Positions 45,601 to 58,800 are shown, numbered from the stretch's first letter. The stretch is 64,000 bases of DNA from Ilyonectria destructans (GCA_020740775.1 JAHEWK010000022.1:868001-932000); one strand, 5' to 3'. The notes: generated by a model not told the origin, from the letters alone. Translations and numbers: made by a program.

Positions 45601-48600
45601 GCGGCAAAGGAACTGTTAGCCGACCTTCGGGGAAGGTATGACAGACTTGCCCTCAGCACCATGGATCCGGTTAGCGCGGCCATCTTCTTCCACCGGGAAG
45701 TCTCTCTGTTCTTCGAGAAATACGTCAGGACGGGCCAAGAATCGGTTTTCGGCAAGATCAGCCATTACTACGCAACAGTTGAGACGAATGACCGTGGCAG
45801 TCTACACTTGCATGGACTACTCTGGTTGGAGGGTAATATGCAGTTACCTTCCCTGATCGATGATATGGCGAAACCCGAGGAGGGAGAATATCGTGCCCAA
45901 GTGGTTCGGTATCTAGACTCGGTATTTCACGAATGTTTAGATGAGGAAGCCGGAAAAGTTGTCAGAAGGGAGAGAAAGCCAATTGACCCGGTCGAGGAAA
46001 TAATGCAAGACACCGAGGCTCTCGCAGCAGTCTTCGACAAGGAGTCTAATTACATTGCGTACTGTTGCCAGGTGCACTCGCACACCTACACCTGTATCAA
46101 GTATTCTCTCAAAGGACTCGTCGGGGAGGGTGCAGGTAAGCACAAACGGACAGCTTGTCGGTTTAAAGCGCCTTGGAAGATCGTCGAGGACACCGGATTC
46201 ACGGAGGACGGCCTGCTCAGGATCCGGCGGAACCACCCGCTCGTCAACCGGTATAACAAAGCAATGGCAGTCGGCCTCCGTCACAACCACGACATCTCGA
46301 TGATCTTGACGAGAACCAAGGGACTCGCCATGGTATTCTACATTACGAACTACGCCACCAAATTGGACACGCCGATGTGGAAACGCCTTGTCTTCGCCGC
46401 TGATGTTCTTCGACAGCTTCGTGAATCGGCAGCGCTGAGGCATTCGGGGCCGAATCTTGCCGAACAGGATGCCCAGCGCCAGGCCGTAGTGAACGAGAGC
46501 CGTCAGTTTCTGATGAGGGCCGCCAATCGGATATTTTCCGAGAGACAGCTTTCGGCCGTGGAGGTCTGTTACTTCCTGCTTGGCTATCAAACGGACTTTA
46601 CTAACGTGCCGCAATGGTCCTACATAAACTTGACCGCACTCTATTGGACTATTTTTCGGCGTTGGATACACCTCCGTCGCCAAGCCAGCACACAAACAAC
46701 AGATGCCGAGGAGCCATCAGAAACGGTACAATTTCGGGAAAGTGGTCTGACTTTATTGTACCTGGATGCATACGCCTACCGAGGTCAAGTTCTGAGAGAC
46801 GTGTGCCTCTATGATTATATGTCTACGATTACCCTGGAGCGTCGCCGCGACCGAGATGAGGATGAAACCCACATAGCTCTGGAGGGACCTCCAGAGTGCT
46901 ACGGATGGATCCAAAAGCTTCGCGAACCCCCGGAGTACGCGGTGCCGATCTTTCAGGGATTCATTAGCGACGACCACATGGATGAGCATCCGGTGTATTT
47001 CAAACGGTCCGCTCCCATTGCTGTCCCATTCACCCCCGAGCCATCTCTGACAATATGTACAGCAACTCGGTTCTCCATCTGGCCTTGTTTGTGCCATGGG
47101 AAAACTTCCTCTCCAAGACGCATGGTGATATCACAGGCATCTGGTCGAACTATGCAGCTATGCTCTGTCCTCGCCTGCGGTCCCATGTCTCAAACATCTC
47201 CCTCCTCAGGAAGTCGGCCGAGGATGCTCGTAAAGACGCAAAGCTCTGGGCCAGCCGGTCGGAAGGCGACGACACAGTGGATGTGGACTTTCCTCTGGAT
47301 GAGGGCGATTATAGCGACGAGCCCACCTCAGCAGAACCAACTGTGGCAGAGCATCACCAAACCTATACAGCTCTCCTACAGACTCTTCGAAGTGCCGTGC
47401 GAGACTCTGATGCAACGAGAGACTCCCCAGTCCTGCAGAGCCTGATCCAGGATCTGTGCTATGAGAACCCTGTCGAAGAGGGTCGGCCTTTCGTCCAACG
47501 TCACGACAACTTTTACCAGCAAATTCGCCATAACCAGAATAGTCCCTTATCCCAGTGCCCTATTCCTTCTGCACAAGATCTTCAAGCTGCGGCAAAGGCC
47601 CAGGATATGCAACATCTCCGGATGCTCGATGAGATGCAGGGTGGTGTCCAAGGTGGTACAACCTCCATTGGTAACGCTGACATCGACGACCTGCTCGTTC
47701 GGCAGTGTGACACGGACATCCCCATTCCGAGACGGCCGGAACACTCGGACGTACCAAGTCCTCGAATGTTTGTTGAGGTAGGCCCCACCAGAGGATTCGC
47801 GGAGCTAGGACTTCTTGCCGCCTCCAGCTATACGCTCAACGATCTGCAGAGCATGGCACTTCAACTTGTGTGCCGGTTCTTGGACAAGTATATTGCCAAT
47901 CCTGACTCGGCTGGCCAACATCTTCAGTACGTCGGAGGTCCAGGCGGTACTGGGAAGTCCAGGATCGTCGATGCCTTGCGGGACATATTCACGGCTAGAG
48001 GTCAGCCACATCACCTCCAGGTTACCGGTACATCAGGCAGTGCCGCTGCCCAGATCGGAGGCACGACACTCCATTCGGCCTTGGGACTAGACACCCACCG
48101 TTCTCACAACAAACAAAAGCCTCCGATGTTCTCGGAAGCGAAGAAATGGATGTGGAAACAGAAGTTGGTCCTCGTGATCGATGAAGTGAGCATGTTGGGG
48201 GGCGCCACTCTGTTCAATGCCAGCTGCCATCTTCAGGCCCTCCGCGACTGCGCCGATAAGCCATTTGGCGGTATTCCCGTTGTTCTCTTGATGGGTGATT
48301 TCTATCAGTTTGCCCCCGTGCTAGAGACAAGTCTCCTGGTGGACCGAATGGTGGATCTCGCTTACACGGCCTCGCTAGGACAGGCAACTATTGCTCACCA
48401 CCGTGGCCACAATCTATGGTTGTTGTTCAAGACTGTCACCATTCTCGAGGAACAAGTCCGCGCGCGAGACGATCCACAACTCGGCGCCCTTTTGGACAGA
48501 ATACGGGCTGGAACCCAGACCACGGAGGACCTTGACCTGCTCAACACCAAGCTCGTGGACCGCTCCCAAATCACCTTCAAGGATGGCTTGCGCGCCATAA

Positions 48601-49394
48601 CACCGCTCAACCGTAACCGATGGAGCCTCAACACGGAAGCCGTGGTAGACTGGGCCCGCTTTCACAGGAGACATATCTCGGTCTTCGTCTCGAGCCACAC
48701 CTGGCGCAGTCGAGCCTTATCACAGCAGGAGGTGGCCCAGACCATTGAGCAAGGCGACAACTCCAACTGCAAGATCCCTGGGGTCTTCTTCTACGCCCAG
48801 GGGATGCCTGTAGTTGTCAACAAAAATACATACACCGGCTTAAAGGTTGTGAATGGGGCGGAGTTTGCGGCTGCGGACATCATTCCCGATCCCAAATCCC
48901 CGGGCTACCATCTTGCGGACGACGTTACCATCCATTTTGGTCCGCCATTGGGCATATTGTTAGAGTCGCAAGAAACAAAGGATTTAGCCATCCCAGCCCT
49001 CCCAACCGGCACCGTGCTCATCCGGCCCATCACGCATACCCTCGACCCAGCCAACTCCCACTACAGGTTCCTATCGGGGAAATGCTCTCGGCGGGGATTG
49101 CCTGTTGTCCCGGCATTTGTCCTTACGGACTATAAAGCTCAAGGCAAGACGTTTGAGGATGTACTGTTGGAGCTGCGAGGAAACCGTATGACCAATGGTC
49201 AGCCTTCGAGATGCGACTTTACCAGCCTCTATGTACAACTATCCAGATGCAGAACCCTACAAGGAATCAAGCTTCTTAGTCCCATACGACCACAGGATTT
49301 CATCGGGAATAAGCCAGACCAAGGCATAATTGATGCCATGCAGAGGTTGACAGATCTGGCAGCCGAAACGAGACGATTATTTGAGAGTCAGTAA
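42661..49394 (+). CDS. Helitron Rep-Pif1 helicase (H1), 2,225 aa, one intron
   Basis: Exon 1 is 42661-47006. A 56-bp intron 47007-47062 starts GTCCGC, has a CTGAC branch site and ends CAG. Exon 2 is 47063-49394. The start MPRPEPVKVPLEEI aligns with the starts in H2 and H3, so the longer GTG-started frame (from 42508) is rejected. Domains: about residues 1-290, seven copies of an x-V-P-x-E-E-I-x-R-T-L-x-D-L-D-R-Q repeat; 300-360 Pro/Arg-rich; 410-560 Cys-rich DUF6570-like (HCIFCYRKCPP, KCKKC, CLEC, GCEHRYPRELDGLSPIEERL); 830-1290 Helitron-type Rep with HUH (SLHLHGLLW, H1049/H1051) and paired tyrosines (FYITNYATK, Y1227/Y1231); then a Pif1/RecD-like helicase with Walker A GGTGKS (K1747), Walker B VIDEVSML, GGIPVVLLMGDFYQF, and SLYVQLSRC. 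It would nick, unwind and transfer the element in the nucleus. All key residues are present, so it looks active. Confidence 0.9.
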
Positions 49395-49458
49395 ATCCTC
49401 GTGTAGCGCAGCGCGAGATACAAATACAAGGCTTTCTTATTCAGAACCCACGAAGGCC

Positions 49459-50127
49459 CTACATCTCATAAGGCGACCTCACCGCCTGCCAATCATCCGG
49501 ATCATTCTCGCCTCCAGTCCCTGGCCGGAACTCCTTCTGTTCTTCGCAATAGCCTTTCCACCACCCTTCGAATGCTTGTGCTTGTCTATTATACAAGTGC
49601 GTCGGCGCGCCTTCTCCCTCCCCAAAAAAGATCCAGAATATAATCACAATACATCCACACGCCCTCAAGATGCTGGGGCAGCAACGGCTTCTTTATCCTT
49701 CCGCGCCACCAGCACGGTGCCTACATAGGACTGCCACGCCGGGGGCGCATACCCGGACTCTGAATCAATTGTTGATATATGTAGCATAGCAATCTGATTG
49801 CCGAGATCGGCCCGGTTTGCAGACTGACTGCCGACACGGTGAAAGACCAGCGGAACCTCGATGAGTCTCAGGACGGGGGGGATGTAATTGGAGAAGACGG
49901 AATAATCTACCTGGATCATTTGTCACAGACCAAGGTGCAAATCTGATTCTCTCAACATCGCATCGGACGATGACGGCTTGTGACTGACGCTGCTGTAGCT
50001 GGTGTGCACCTGATTTTGTGGGGCTACTGGAGGAGGAGCTTGGCGCGTAGGGGCTGACGGAGGCGAAATTTCTGATTCTGAATCCGTGTCCATGTTATGT
50101 TATGTTATCCCATTTCGAGTAATCAAT
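49459..50127 (-). pseudogene. Broken Helitron accessory gene (H1 copy)
   Basis: This is the counterpart of the intact accessory gene at 59517-60191. Recognisable pieces in order are IDYSKWDNI (50127), QAVIVRCDVERIRFAPWS, LRLIEVPLVFHRVGSQS, QSYVGTVLVARKDKE, PQHLEGVWMYCDYILDLF, FEGWWKGYCEEQKEFRPG and RSPYEM-stop. The start region has an insertion that introduces a stop and frame change, and frameshifts occur near 49668-49680 and in a poly-T run near 49635, with another near 49920. The ATG is also lost. It lies convergent to the helicase with about 65 bases between the stops. Confidence 0.85.
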
Positions 50128-50385
50128 AGTCGTGGAGAATCATTCAGTGCTACCTCTTGAGGAAGATTCAGATTGAATAAATTGGATGTGCCAAAGGTAA
50201 AGAAATAAGACACGAAGCAGCGTTAAAACTACAATGCTGTCGAATGTGGGGTCTGAGTAGTCTGAGTATTAAGCCAGAGCCTGTGCGCGCAAAAGGCAAA
50301 AAAAATAATTGGTCACACACAGACGCCACCCACCCTTGTAAGCGCCTTACTTTAAGCGCCTTGCTTTCTCAAGCTCTCAACTCGT

Positions 50386-50429
50386 TCCGAAAAGGCATTG
50401 GCGGACCCCGTAGGGGACCGGTCTCCTGT
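50386..50429 (+). other. Proposed 3' terminal hairpin of H1
   Basis: CGTTCCGAAA, then a hairpin GGACCCCGTAGGGGACC (stem CCCC/GGGG, loop GTA, outer GG/CC), then GGTCTCCTGT. Almost the same string occurs at 60466-60511 after H2. Sequence similarity between the two elements stops at this point, which is why it is taken as the terminus. Confidence 0.55.
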
Positions 50430-50748
50430 CGGAACGAAAGGATCTTCCTTCCGCCCCCTCGGGAACCACAACCACCCCTAACGCCACACTAACACCGCCA
50501 CAGACTGCGCCCCAAACTGAGCCCAAACTGAGCCACAGTTGAGCCTCTACGCGAGCCACAATCGAAGAGCCACAGCCTGTGATTGAGCCACAGCTTCTGT
50601 CCCAAAATCCCAGGATCCACAACCCGGAGAGCCTCATCAACCTCAGCCAAAGCCAATCTCTTCCCGCCATAGTTATCTCAAGGGAGAGTGGCCAATCGTC
50701 TTTGCTCGTTACAAAAACTGTTACTTCCACATAACAATTCACCCCACC

Positions 50749-52230
50749 CTAAGTTTCTTGGGCATCTTGCACCTTCCACGAGCTCACCCTCTTCCTTGGC
50801 GTCCCGTCTCTGCCCGAACTAGCCCCTCGCTTCAGGGAGTTCCTGCCTTGGATCGACGCTTCATTTTCTTCGGACCCCGTTGCTACCGTCACTGAAGCCT
50901 CTGTTTCTGCCGGTAAGAGTAAGTCTGATGGCCTGGGCCTGTTCCTCATTGTGACCACTTACCTGCGCCGGCCCCGCATGTGTCATCCGAGGCGGAACTT
51001 GCTAAGCCATGAGTTAGTAGAGCCCCTCTTCTCCCGGGCTCTTGGAAACACGAACCGGTTGAGTCCTGTTGCGACCCGAACAGCCGCTTCGCTATCGGTG
51101 ACAATTCCGCCTCCTTCATTACCTCTCCCCCTGATCGCTCCTTGACCTTTCCCGTTCTAGCACTAGACGGAACGGAGGGTCGTCTCGAAGAAGGGCCGAC
51201 CGGGCTGCTGCTAAAGGGACTTCTACCCTTGACCCGCTCTTGCCTTGGTTTCTGCGGGGAGAGACCACTGCCGTTACCGCCGCCGTCGAATGTTGCCCTT
51301 GAGGTAAAACCAAACTCATCAACGAGCACGACCAAGATGTCCTGCCCGGGTTCGGGCTCCTTCTCGAGCAGTGCGACATTCAGCACACCGATAATGCTTC
51401 CCCTTCCGTACACCCACTTTCTCGACACAAAGCCTCCCTCTGCCGAGTTCTTCATCCAGCCGATGCGGCTCTTCCACGGTTGTTGGTCGTACGGCATATA
51501 CGCTAATATGTGGAATGCCTGACCCCCTTTCAGGGGCGTCTCATTGTCACGGGGCGGTGCCAGGTACGTCTGACATTGGACGAAGCCGCAGCACTTTAGC
51601 TGTTGTTCTGACAACGACCCGGCTTTGAACCTGAAGGTTGTCGTGTCGATGGGTCCCTGAAAGCTGGCGCGCGGCGCGATGGTGGGGAAGCAACCACCCG
51701 CATGCCTCAGAGACCTTTCTGCAACTCTGAGGTATTGGTCAGTGCCTAAAGCGAGCAGACCGTCCGTGGGACCACATCGATGAAGACCATACGTACGGTT
51801 GGAGACACATCTGCCCACGGACCTGCGCCAGCTTTCCATACAGGTCTTCCCACGACCCCACGACCGATTCGTCCCCATCCACGACTTTGCGACGAAAGTG
51901 CAGTTCGTAAGGGTGTAGCTGCACGTCGAAGAAAAACCACTGACCATCCCACTCTTCAATATCGGGGAAAGGGTATACGTGCATTGACAATGGTATATCG
52001 ATATCGTTTTGCCCGTCAAGGAGCGCTGCATGCTCTCCCCCCTCGTCGTCAAAGTACGCCGGTCTAACGAACTGCAGGCGAACCGCCCCGGCGAGATTGT
52101 GGCCTCGGATGAGCTGCCTATCGGCGGACGTAATAACCTCGAGCCCTTCCAGGCTGGAGAAGAACTGTACGCCCAGCGCGTTCAGGGAAGTTTGCCCGTA
52201 GCCCTGGCCCAATGGCGGGGGTCCTGCCAT
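50749..52230 (-). CDS. Helitron-borne cargo protein of unknown function, 451 aa, two introns
   Basis: Exons are 52230-51797, 51726-50963 and 50906-50749. Intron 1 is 70 bp (GTACGT...CACTGAC...CTCAG) and intron 2 is 56 bp (GTAAGT...GGCAG). Both keep the phase exactly and join frames that otherwise end at stops. The predicted product starts MAGPPPLGQGYGQTSLNALG. The first about 300 residues look like a folded, beta-rich domain (WDGQWFFFDVQLHPYELHF, QAFHILAYMPYDQQPW, RKWVYGRGSIIGVLNVALL, DILVVLVDEFGF). The last about 150 are Ser/Pro/Arg-rich and disordered (SPIAKRLFGS). I do not recognise the family; an OB-fold or single-strand DNA-binding role would suit a Helitron but is speculation. The frame is open 17 codons upstream of the ATG (…NGYDTRLPCPSN), so a further 5' exon is likely. 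Confidence 0.65.
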
Positions 52231-52449
52231 GTTTGAAGGGCAAGGGAGACGGGTGTCGTAGCCGTTTCTCAGGCCGAATTAAAGTCTATTGAGGGCTGTG
52301 TCCCTTCTCGATTCGGCGACGACAGGAAATGATGGGTACAAGCGAACCAGCGCCCGTATCTGTTCTATTCGGATATGAGAAAAGAGAAGAGAGAAAAAGG
52401 AAAAGGGAATAGGGAAAAGGAAATTTCAGAGAGAGAGAGGCCGACTTAA

Positions 52450-52695
52450 CATACCGGCCCTAATTGCCTTCCCTATACAACGACTGCCCTTGATAACGTG
52501 AGGGCGCCATATCACGAATTGATCATCTATGGTCTTCGTGAGACCGCCACAATTCTTGCGGTGCCACTGCATGAAACAGCGGCCCATGGTCTCCCGCGCC
52601 ACAGCATCATCGTGTGCCTCAGTATAGGGGGATACGGTTCGTGGACACTTCATCTCCTCCACGTACTGCGTCGTCTCGGCCATACTCCGTCTCAT
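52450..52695 (-). other. Possible first exon of the cargo gene
   Basis: An ATG at 52695 opens about 81 codons (MRRSMAETTQYVEEMKCPRT ... HRKNCGG, QFVIWRPHVIKG). It ends at GGCCGGTATGTTAAG, which offers two donors: GTATGT at 52454 or GTTAAG at 52450. Only the second keeps phase with an acceptor at about 52260 (GGCCTGAG) leading into NGYDTRLPCPSNMAG, the open extension of the 451-aa gene. The reading is plausible but unproven. The start lies only about 160 bp from the divergent Rep-helicase start, so the two would share a promoter region. Confidence 0.35.
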
Positions 52696-52856
52696 GGCCT
52701 GACCGGATCTTCTACATCCGCTTTACATCCTGGAAGGTTGGCTTAGGCGAAACGCCCTCTTCTGTCCGACGATCCTCTTGACTCGGTTCACTTCTGATAG
52801 CCACCTTCGCGGGTTTTCTTCGACTCCAACACAACCTGCCAAACCCAATCATCGCC

Positions 52857-55800
52857 ATGCCCGAGAAAGACATTATCCGTGTCCCCTATGAGGAGATTCG
52901 TCGTACAATGGAGAGCCTGGACGGCCGACGCGTACTCAACCGGGCCCGGCCACCACAACGGACATCGCGGCCGGCCATCCCGGGATCCCCAACATTCGAG
53001 GAAGCCATGCAGCCACGAAAAGAGCCGATCAGGGTTTCTCCTGAAGAGATACACCGCACATTGGAAGGCATAAATCGTCGGCGTGCCGAAGAACGAGCTC
53101 CGCAAAGACAAGACCCCGTTATGGTTCCACCCGACGAGATGCAGCGAACATTGCGAGATATAAATCGCCGGCATGCACATGAAACAGCACTGCGAAGACA
53201 AACAGCGGCCAGGGTTCGACGAGAAGAGGTGGACCGTACACTGGAAGACATGGTTCGCCGCCATGCTCAGGAACAGACTCAACAAAGAAAAGAACCACTC
53301 AGGGTTCCACCCGACGAGATGCGCCGTACATTGGAAGATATTGGTGACCGACGTACTCAAGAACGGGTCCAACTAAGAAAAGAACCACCCAGGGTTCCAC
53401 CTGCTGAGCTGCGCCGTACATTGGAAGAAATAGACAGCCGGCGTGCACAAGACAGACCGCGAGAACGACAGCTTGCCGCGTCCACTCAGCGTCGCAATAT
53501 GCCGGTGACGGTCTCTCCAGACGAGATCCACCGTACCATAGAGGACCTGGCACGCCAGCGTAGGGACGAACGAAATCGTCGGAGGGCATCCAACGCTGCA
53601 CGAGCACAGCGGCTGACGACACCCGACCAGATACAGCTTCCCCCCCGAACGCCTCCCTCGGGCACACGAGTGCCGCGGCTAAGCAGACCCGACGAGAGAC
53701 AGCGTCCCCCGAGGACGCCTTCCTCAAAACGCCCAAGAGAAGGAGAGGGCCTCTTGACCCCACCACCCACGCGGCCGGACCGCCGCCCTAAGAGGCCGCG
53801 TCCGTTAGGTGAGGTCACGGAGCTCCAACGAAAGTCGATCGAGTCTATTCTGCAACACTATGAGACTTGCTTTCGCGATAAAGAGGAGGCGTCGGTATCA
53901 AGATCCTGGTGCAACGAGGTCCCGCTTGCCGTCCAAGTGGAGGCGGCCAAGTCATTCTACCGAGCATTCACGGATGAGAAGACCCTACCGATTGCTCATT
54001 GCGTCTTCTGTTATAGGAAGTCAGCTCCTGGGGAACTCTCGACGATCCAGTGGCAGAGCCAGTTGACCCCGTCCTTGATGCAAGCAACGAGGGCTCTTCA
54101 GCTGTGCGCAAATTGCCTGCCACAAGACGGCGAGTGTTGGGTTGGCGTATGCCGCGAGTGTCGCGCTGGTCTACAGAACGGAAAACTACCTAAGGCCTGT
54201 TCAGTCAACAATATGCATATCGGATGCGAGCACCGGTACCCAAAAGAGCTTGATGACCTCTCCCCCGTCGAGGAAAGACTGATCGCCCTCCAGGCTCCTT
54301 TCGGGTACATTACAAAGTTCACCGTCGACAACAAGGCTCCTTCCGGCCTGAATTATAGGAAACACGTGAAGGGTCACATCGTTGTGTTTCCGAACAAGGT
54401 CGATGACCTTGTCGCGACAGTACTTCCCCATCCGTTACTGGAGGCGATCGAAAACATCCACGTCTCCTGGAGCGGCTCAAGCAAGCCCAGCCCTACAGAC
54501 GTCGGCCATCTTCTTCAAGTCCGCAAGACCGTTGTGAGGGATGCTCTGGTATGGCTTCAGAAGAACAACCCTCTCTACGAGCACGTCGCAATCAACCATG
54601 ACGAGATAGATCGTTGGCGGTACGAGGATAGCTCCAACGTTCCTACCGACATCCTTGAGATGATGCGACGAGAAGAGCCCTCGATTGCTGAAAAGACGCA
54701 GACGGACCACATCGTCCCGCCCACGGACAGGGGGCTGCCAGAAAACCAGTCAACAAGTATTGAAGAACTCCTTAACTCAGCGCGAGTTGACCCGGGCGAG
54801 GAGCGCCACCCACATGGAGAGCTCGGCGCTTCTGTTCTTGACCAAGACCAACTCGATTCTAACGGCAATGTCGTCTATGAGACGTCGTCTTCCGGCATGT
54901 TTCCTCTTGACGAACCTGCCACATTCTCGGGGGCCGATAAGCTATCCTTCCTAGCAGATGCTATGCAAACAGATAGAAGTCGAGGAGACGGGGTCCCTCA
55001 GCCATGTGGTATGAATATGGAAACTACGGGAGAACAGCCGTTCATCCGCGTGGAGCGGGGCTCCGACTTCGCCGACAATCTGCATGAGGACTTCTTTCCA
55101 AGGACGTTCCCTAAGCTTTTCCCGTGGGGCAAGGGGGGCCCAAAAGCGACGACGGACACGGAGAGCCGCCAACAACATGCCTCGGAGCCTGTCCACAACC
55201 CTCCTTTAAACCACTCGCTCACCTACTGGGCCAAATATGTGCTCCAGCGACACGGGGGTCGATTTGCCACGCATCCGGTATTCTGTTTCCTCGTCTTCAA
55301 CATCCTCCTCCGATCCTCCAACCGCCGCATCAGCATGGTCCGGATGACAAAGAATTCTTTCAACAGAGCTGAGCAAGTCTATCAAAGTCTGACGGCAGAC
55401 CAACTGAGGAGAGCTGAGGAGGAGATGCGCCAGAACAAGACGACGACAGATGATGACGTATCGTTCTTGCTTCGCGAGCTATCCATCTTTGGCCACGCCC
55501 AGCCGCTCTCAAATGAGACTCGGCTTCTGATGCGGAGAAAGATACAGTCACTCATCGTTTGGGCGGGCACGCCTGTGATATGGTTCACCATCAACCCTAA
55601 TGACATCAACAATCCCGTGAAGATGAGGCTCTCGATCCACAGGCTACATGATTACGACATGGCGAAGGAACTGCTGGCCGATCTCCAGGGACGGTACGAC
55701 AGGATCGCTCTCAGCACCCTGGACCCGGTCAGCTCCGTCATCTTCTTCCACCGCGAGATTTCCCTGTTCTTCGACAACTATGTCAAGGTAGGCCAAGAAT

Positions 55801-58800
55801 CAGTTTTCGGGAAAATTAGTCACTATTATGCAACGGTAGAAACGAACGACCGAGGCAGCCTACACCTGCATGGACTACTCTGGCTCCACGGAAATCTGCA
55901 GTTACCATCCCTCAGCAACGATATGGCCGACCCCCAGGAAGAAGAGTACCGAGCCCGAGTGATTCGTTATGCTGACTCTGTCTTTCACGAATGCCTGGAT
56001 GAGAAGGCGGGAAAGACGATCCGGAAGGAAAGAAAACCAATCCAGCCTGTCGAGGAGATGATGAAGAGCACCGAAGCTCTTACTACGGCCTTCGAGGACG
56101 AGTCCAACTACATTGCCTACTGCAGCCAGGTTCATTCCCACACATTTACCTGCATCAAGTATTCCCTAAAGGGGCTGACTGAACAGGATGCGGATAAATA
56201 CAGGCGGACAGCTTGTCGATTCAAAGCGCCGTGGAAGATCGTCGACATGACGGGTTTCTCTGAGGACGGCCTGCTCAAGACCCGCAGGAACCACGCTCTG
56301 GTCAACCGATACAACAAGGCAATGGCGGTCGGCCTCCGCCACAACCACGACATCTCGATGATCCTGACAAGGACCAAGGGGCTGGCCATGGTATTTTACA
56401 TCACTAACTACGCCACCAAGTTGGATACGCCGATGTGGAAACGCATCGTCATCGCAGGCGAAGTCCTGGGACAGCTACATCGGTCGGCTGATGGTACGCG
56501 TCAGGCATCGGCTCCAGAGCGTGACGCGCAAGCCTCAGCCGTCCTCAACCAAACTCGACAGTTTTTAATGAGAACGGCCAATCGAATATTTTCGGATAGA
56601 CAGCTCTCAGCCGTAGAGGTCTGTTACCACCTGCTCGGCTATCACACTGACTTTACCAACGTGCCACGGTGGTCTTTCATAAACCTGACCGCCCTGTATT
56701 GGTCCATCTTCCGACGGTGGCTGCATCTTCGCCGCCAGTCCGGAGAAGACGCGGACGCTGACGAACCCCCTGAGACGATAGGCCTCAGAGAGAGCGGTCG
56801 GACGTTGTTGTCTCTGGATGCCTACGCCTACCGAGGTCCGCTTCTCAGAGGTCTATGCCTGTATGACTACATGTCCATGATTAGCCTCGAGCGTCGTCGC
56901 GACCGAGAAGAGGATGAGACCCACTTTTCTCTTCACGGTCCCTCTCAAGAATCTGAGAATTGGATCCAGAAGCTTCGAAAACCCCTCGAGTACGCGGTGC
57001 CAATCCTCCAGGGATACATCAGCGACGATCACAAAGACGAGCACCCAGTCTACTTTAGGCGGTATCCTCCGAAGCCCGCCATGCTGATTCCAAGCCAGTA
57101 CTGACCTGCCTAGAAACTCCGTCCTCCACCTGGCCTTGTTCGTGCCCTGGGATGACTTCCTCTCCAAGACTCACGGGGACATCACCGACGTATGGACGAA
57201 CCACGCCGCCGCACTCCCACCCCGTTTGCGATCCCACGCCTCCCACATCTCCCTTCTGAGAAGATCGGCGGAGGATGCGCGGAAAGACGCAAAGCTCTGG
57301 GCCAGCAGGTCAGAAGGTGATGATACGGTCGACGTGGAGTTCCCTCTTGATGAGGGCGACTATCGTGAAGAGCCTGCAACAACGGCTGAGCACCAACAAA
57401 ACTACGCAGCGCTCCTCCAAACCTTACAAAATGCTGTGCGGAACTCAGAAGCCACGAGGGACTCGCCAATACTACAGGACCTGGTCCGGGATCTATGCCA
57501 TGAAAACCCTGCAGAAGAGCAGCGGCCCCTCGTGCAGCGTCATCAGGACTTCTATCAGCAAATTCGCCGTTCCCAGGGCAGCGCGCTATCCCAACACCCG
57601 ACTCTCTCTCATAAAGATGTGCAAGCCGCGGCAAAGGCCCAGGGTATGCTGCATCTCCGCATGTTAGATGAGATCGAGACCGGTTCTCAGGGCGCCGCTC
57701 CCGGCACGAGTAACGACGACCTGGACGACATCCTTGTTCGCCACTGTGATACGGACATTGCCATGCCACGTCAGCGTCTAGAGCCGGTAGAACAGGGCCC
57801 TCGAATACTGGTCGACGTCAACCATGCAACGGGCTTCGCGGAACTAGGACGCCTTGCCGCGTCAGGCTTTACCCTCAACTCCCTACAGACAATGGCCCTC
57901 CAGCTTGTGTGCGAGTTCTTGGATAAGTACTCCGCCGACCCCGATTCGGCGGGTCAACATCTCCAGTACACCGGAGGCCCTGGAGGTACGGGCAAATCCA
58001 GGGTCATCGATGCCTTAAAATGGGTATTTTTGACGAGAGGTCAATCACATCTTCTTCAGATCACAGGGACGTCAGGGAGCGCGGCGGCCCAGATCGGCGG
58101 CACAACCTTACATTCTGCCTGCGGACTGGACACCCACCGCTCCCCCCAAACACAACTCCCAATTTTCTCCGAGGCGAAAAAGTGGACGTGGAAACAGAAA
58201 CTGGTTCTCGTGACAGATGAGGTCAGCATGCTCGGAGGCGCCACCCTTTATGAGGTCAGCCGCAACCTCCAGTCACTCCGAGACTGTGCCGATAAGCCGT
58301 TCGGCGGGATTCCCGTCGTGCTCCTGATGGGGGACTTCTACCAGTTCGCTCCAGTTCGAGAGACGAGTCTCCTGGTGAACAAGACGATGAACCCTTCTTC
58401 CATCCCACTGGGACAGGGAACCATTTCTCACCATCGCGGCTTCAGTTTGTGGCAGATGTTCAAAACGGTGGTACTTCTCGAAGAGCAGGTTCGTGCGCGA
58501 GATGATCCTCAGCTGGGCGCTCTTCTCGATAGAGTACGGGCTGGAGCCCAGACACAGCAGGACCTACTCATGCTCAACACAAAACTCGTCGACCGCGCCC
58601 AAATCACCTTCAGTACGGGCTTACGTGCCATAACTCCGCTGAACCGGAACCGCTGGTCACTCAACATGGAAGCCGTCGTCGACTGGGCTCGCTCTCGCAA
58701 GAGACATATCTCCATCTTCATCTCCGCACATACGTGGCGAAGTGGCACGCTGTCGCAAGATCAAATCGCCAGGACTATCGAGCAAGGGGATGACTCCACC

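Larger units (their letters stand above)
41590..50429 (+). mobile_element. Helitron H1, putatively complete
   Basis: The left end is placed at GGAACGAAAAGGTTC (41591), because the same start (GGAACGAAAGGATC) follows directly on the right end of this element at 50431. The right end is placed after a short hairpin at 50403-50419 and the word GGTCTCCTGT, which recurs after the next element at 60502-60511. Inside are an intact Rep-helicase gene and a broken convergent accessory gene. I could not confirm the classical 5' TC and 3' CTRR termini, so this may be a Helitron2/Helentron-like variant. The boundaries are inferred from repeats within this window only. Confidence 0.65.

Noticed and set aside
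47010..47445. The 146-codon tail that follows Rep if the H1 intron is read through
   Set aside because: It is the out-of-frame shadow of the helicase exon; removing a well-formed 56-bp intron restores the conserved order.
50946..52052. A single 368-codon minus-strand frame as one gene
   Set aside because: Its first part is the shadow of exon 1 of the 451-aa gene in another frame. The two in-phase introns with branch sites give a better continuous protein.
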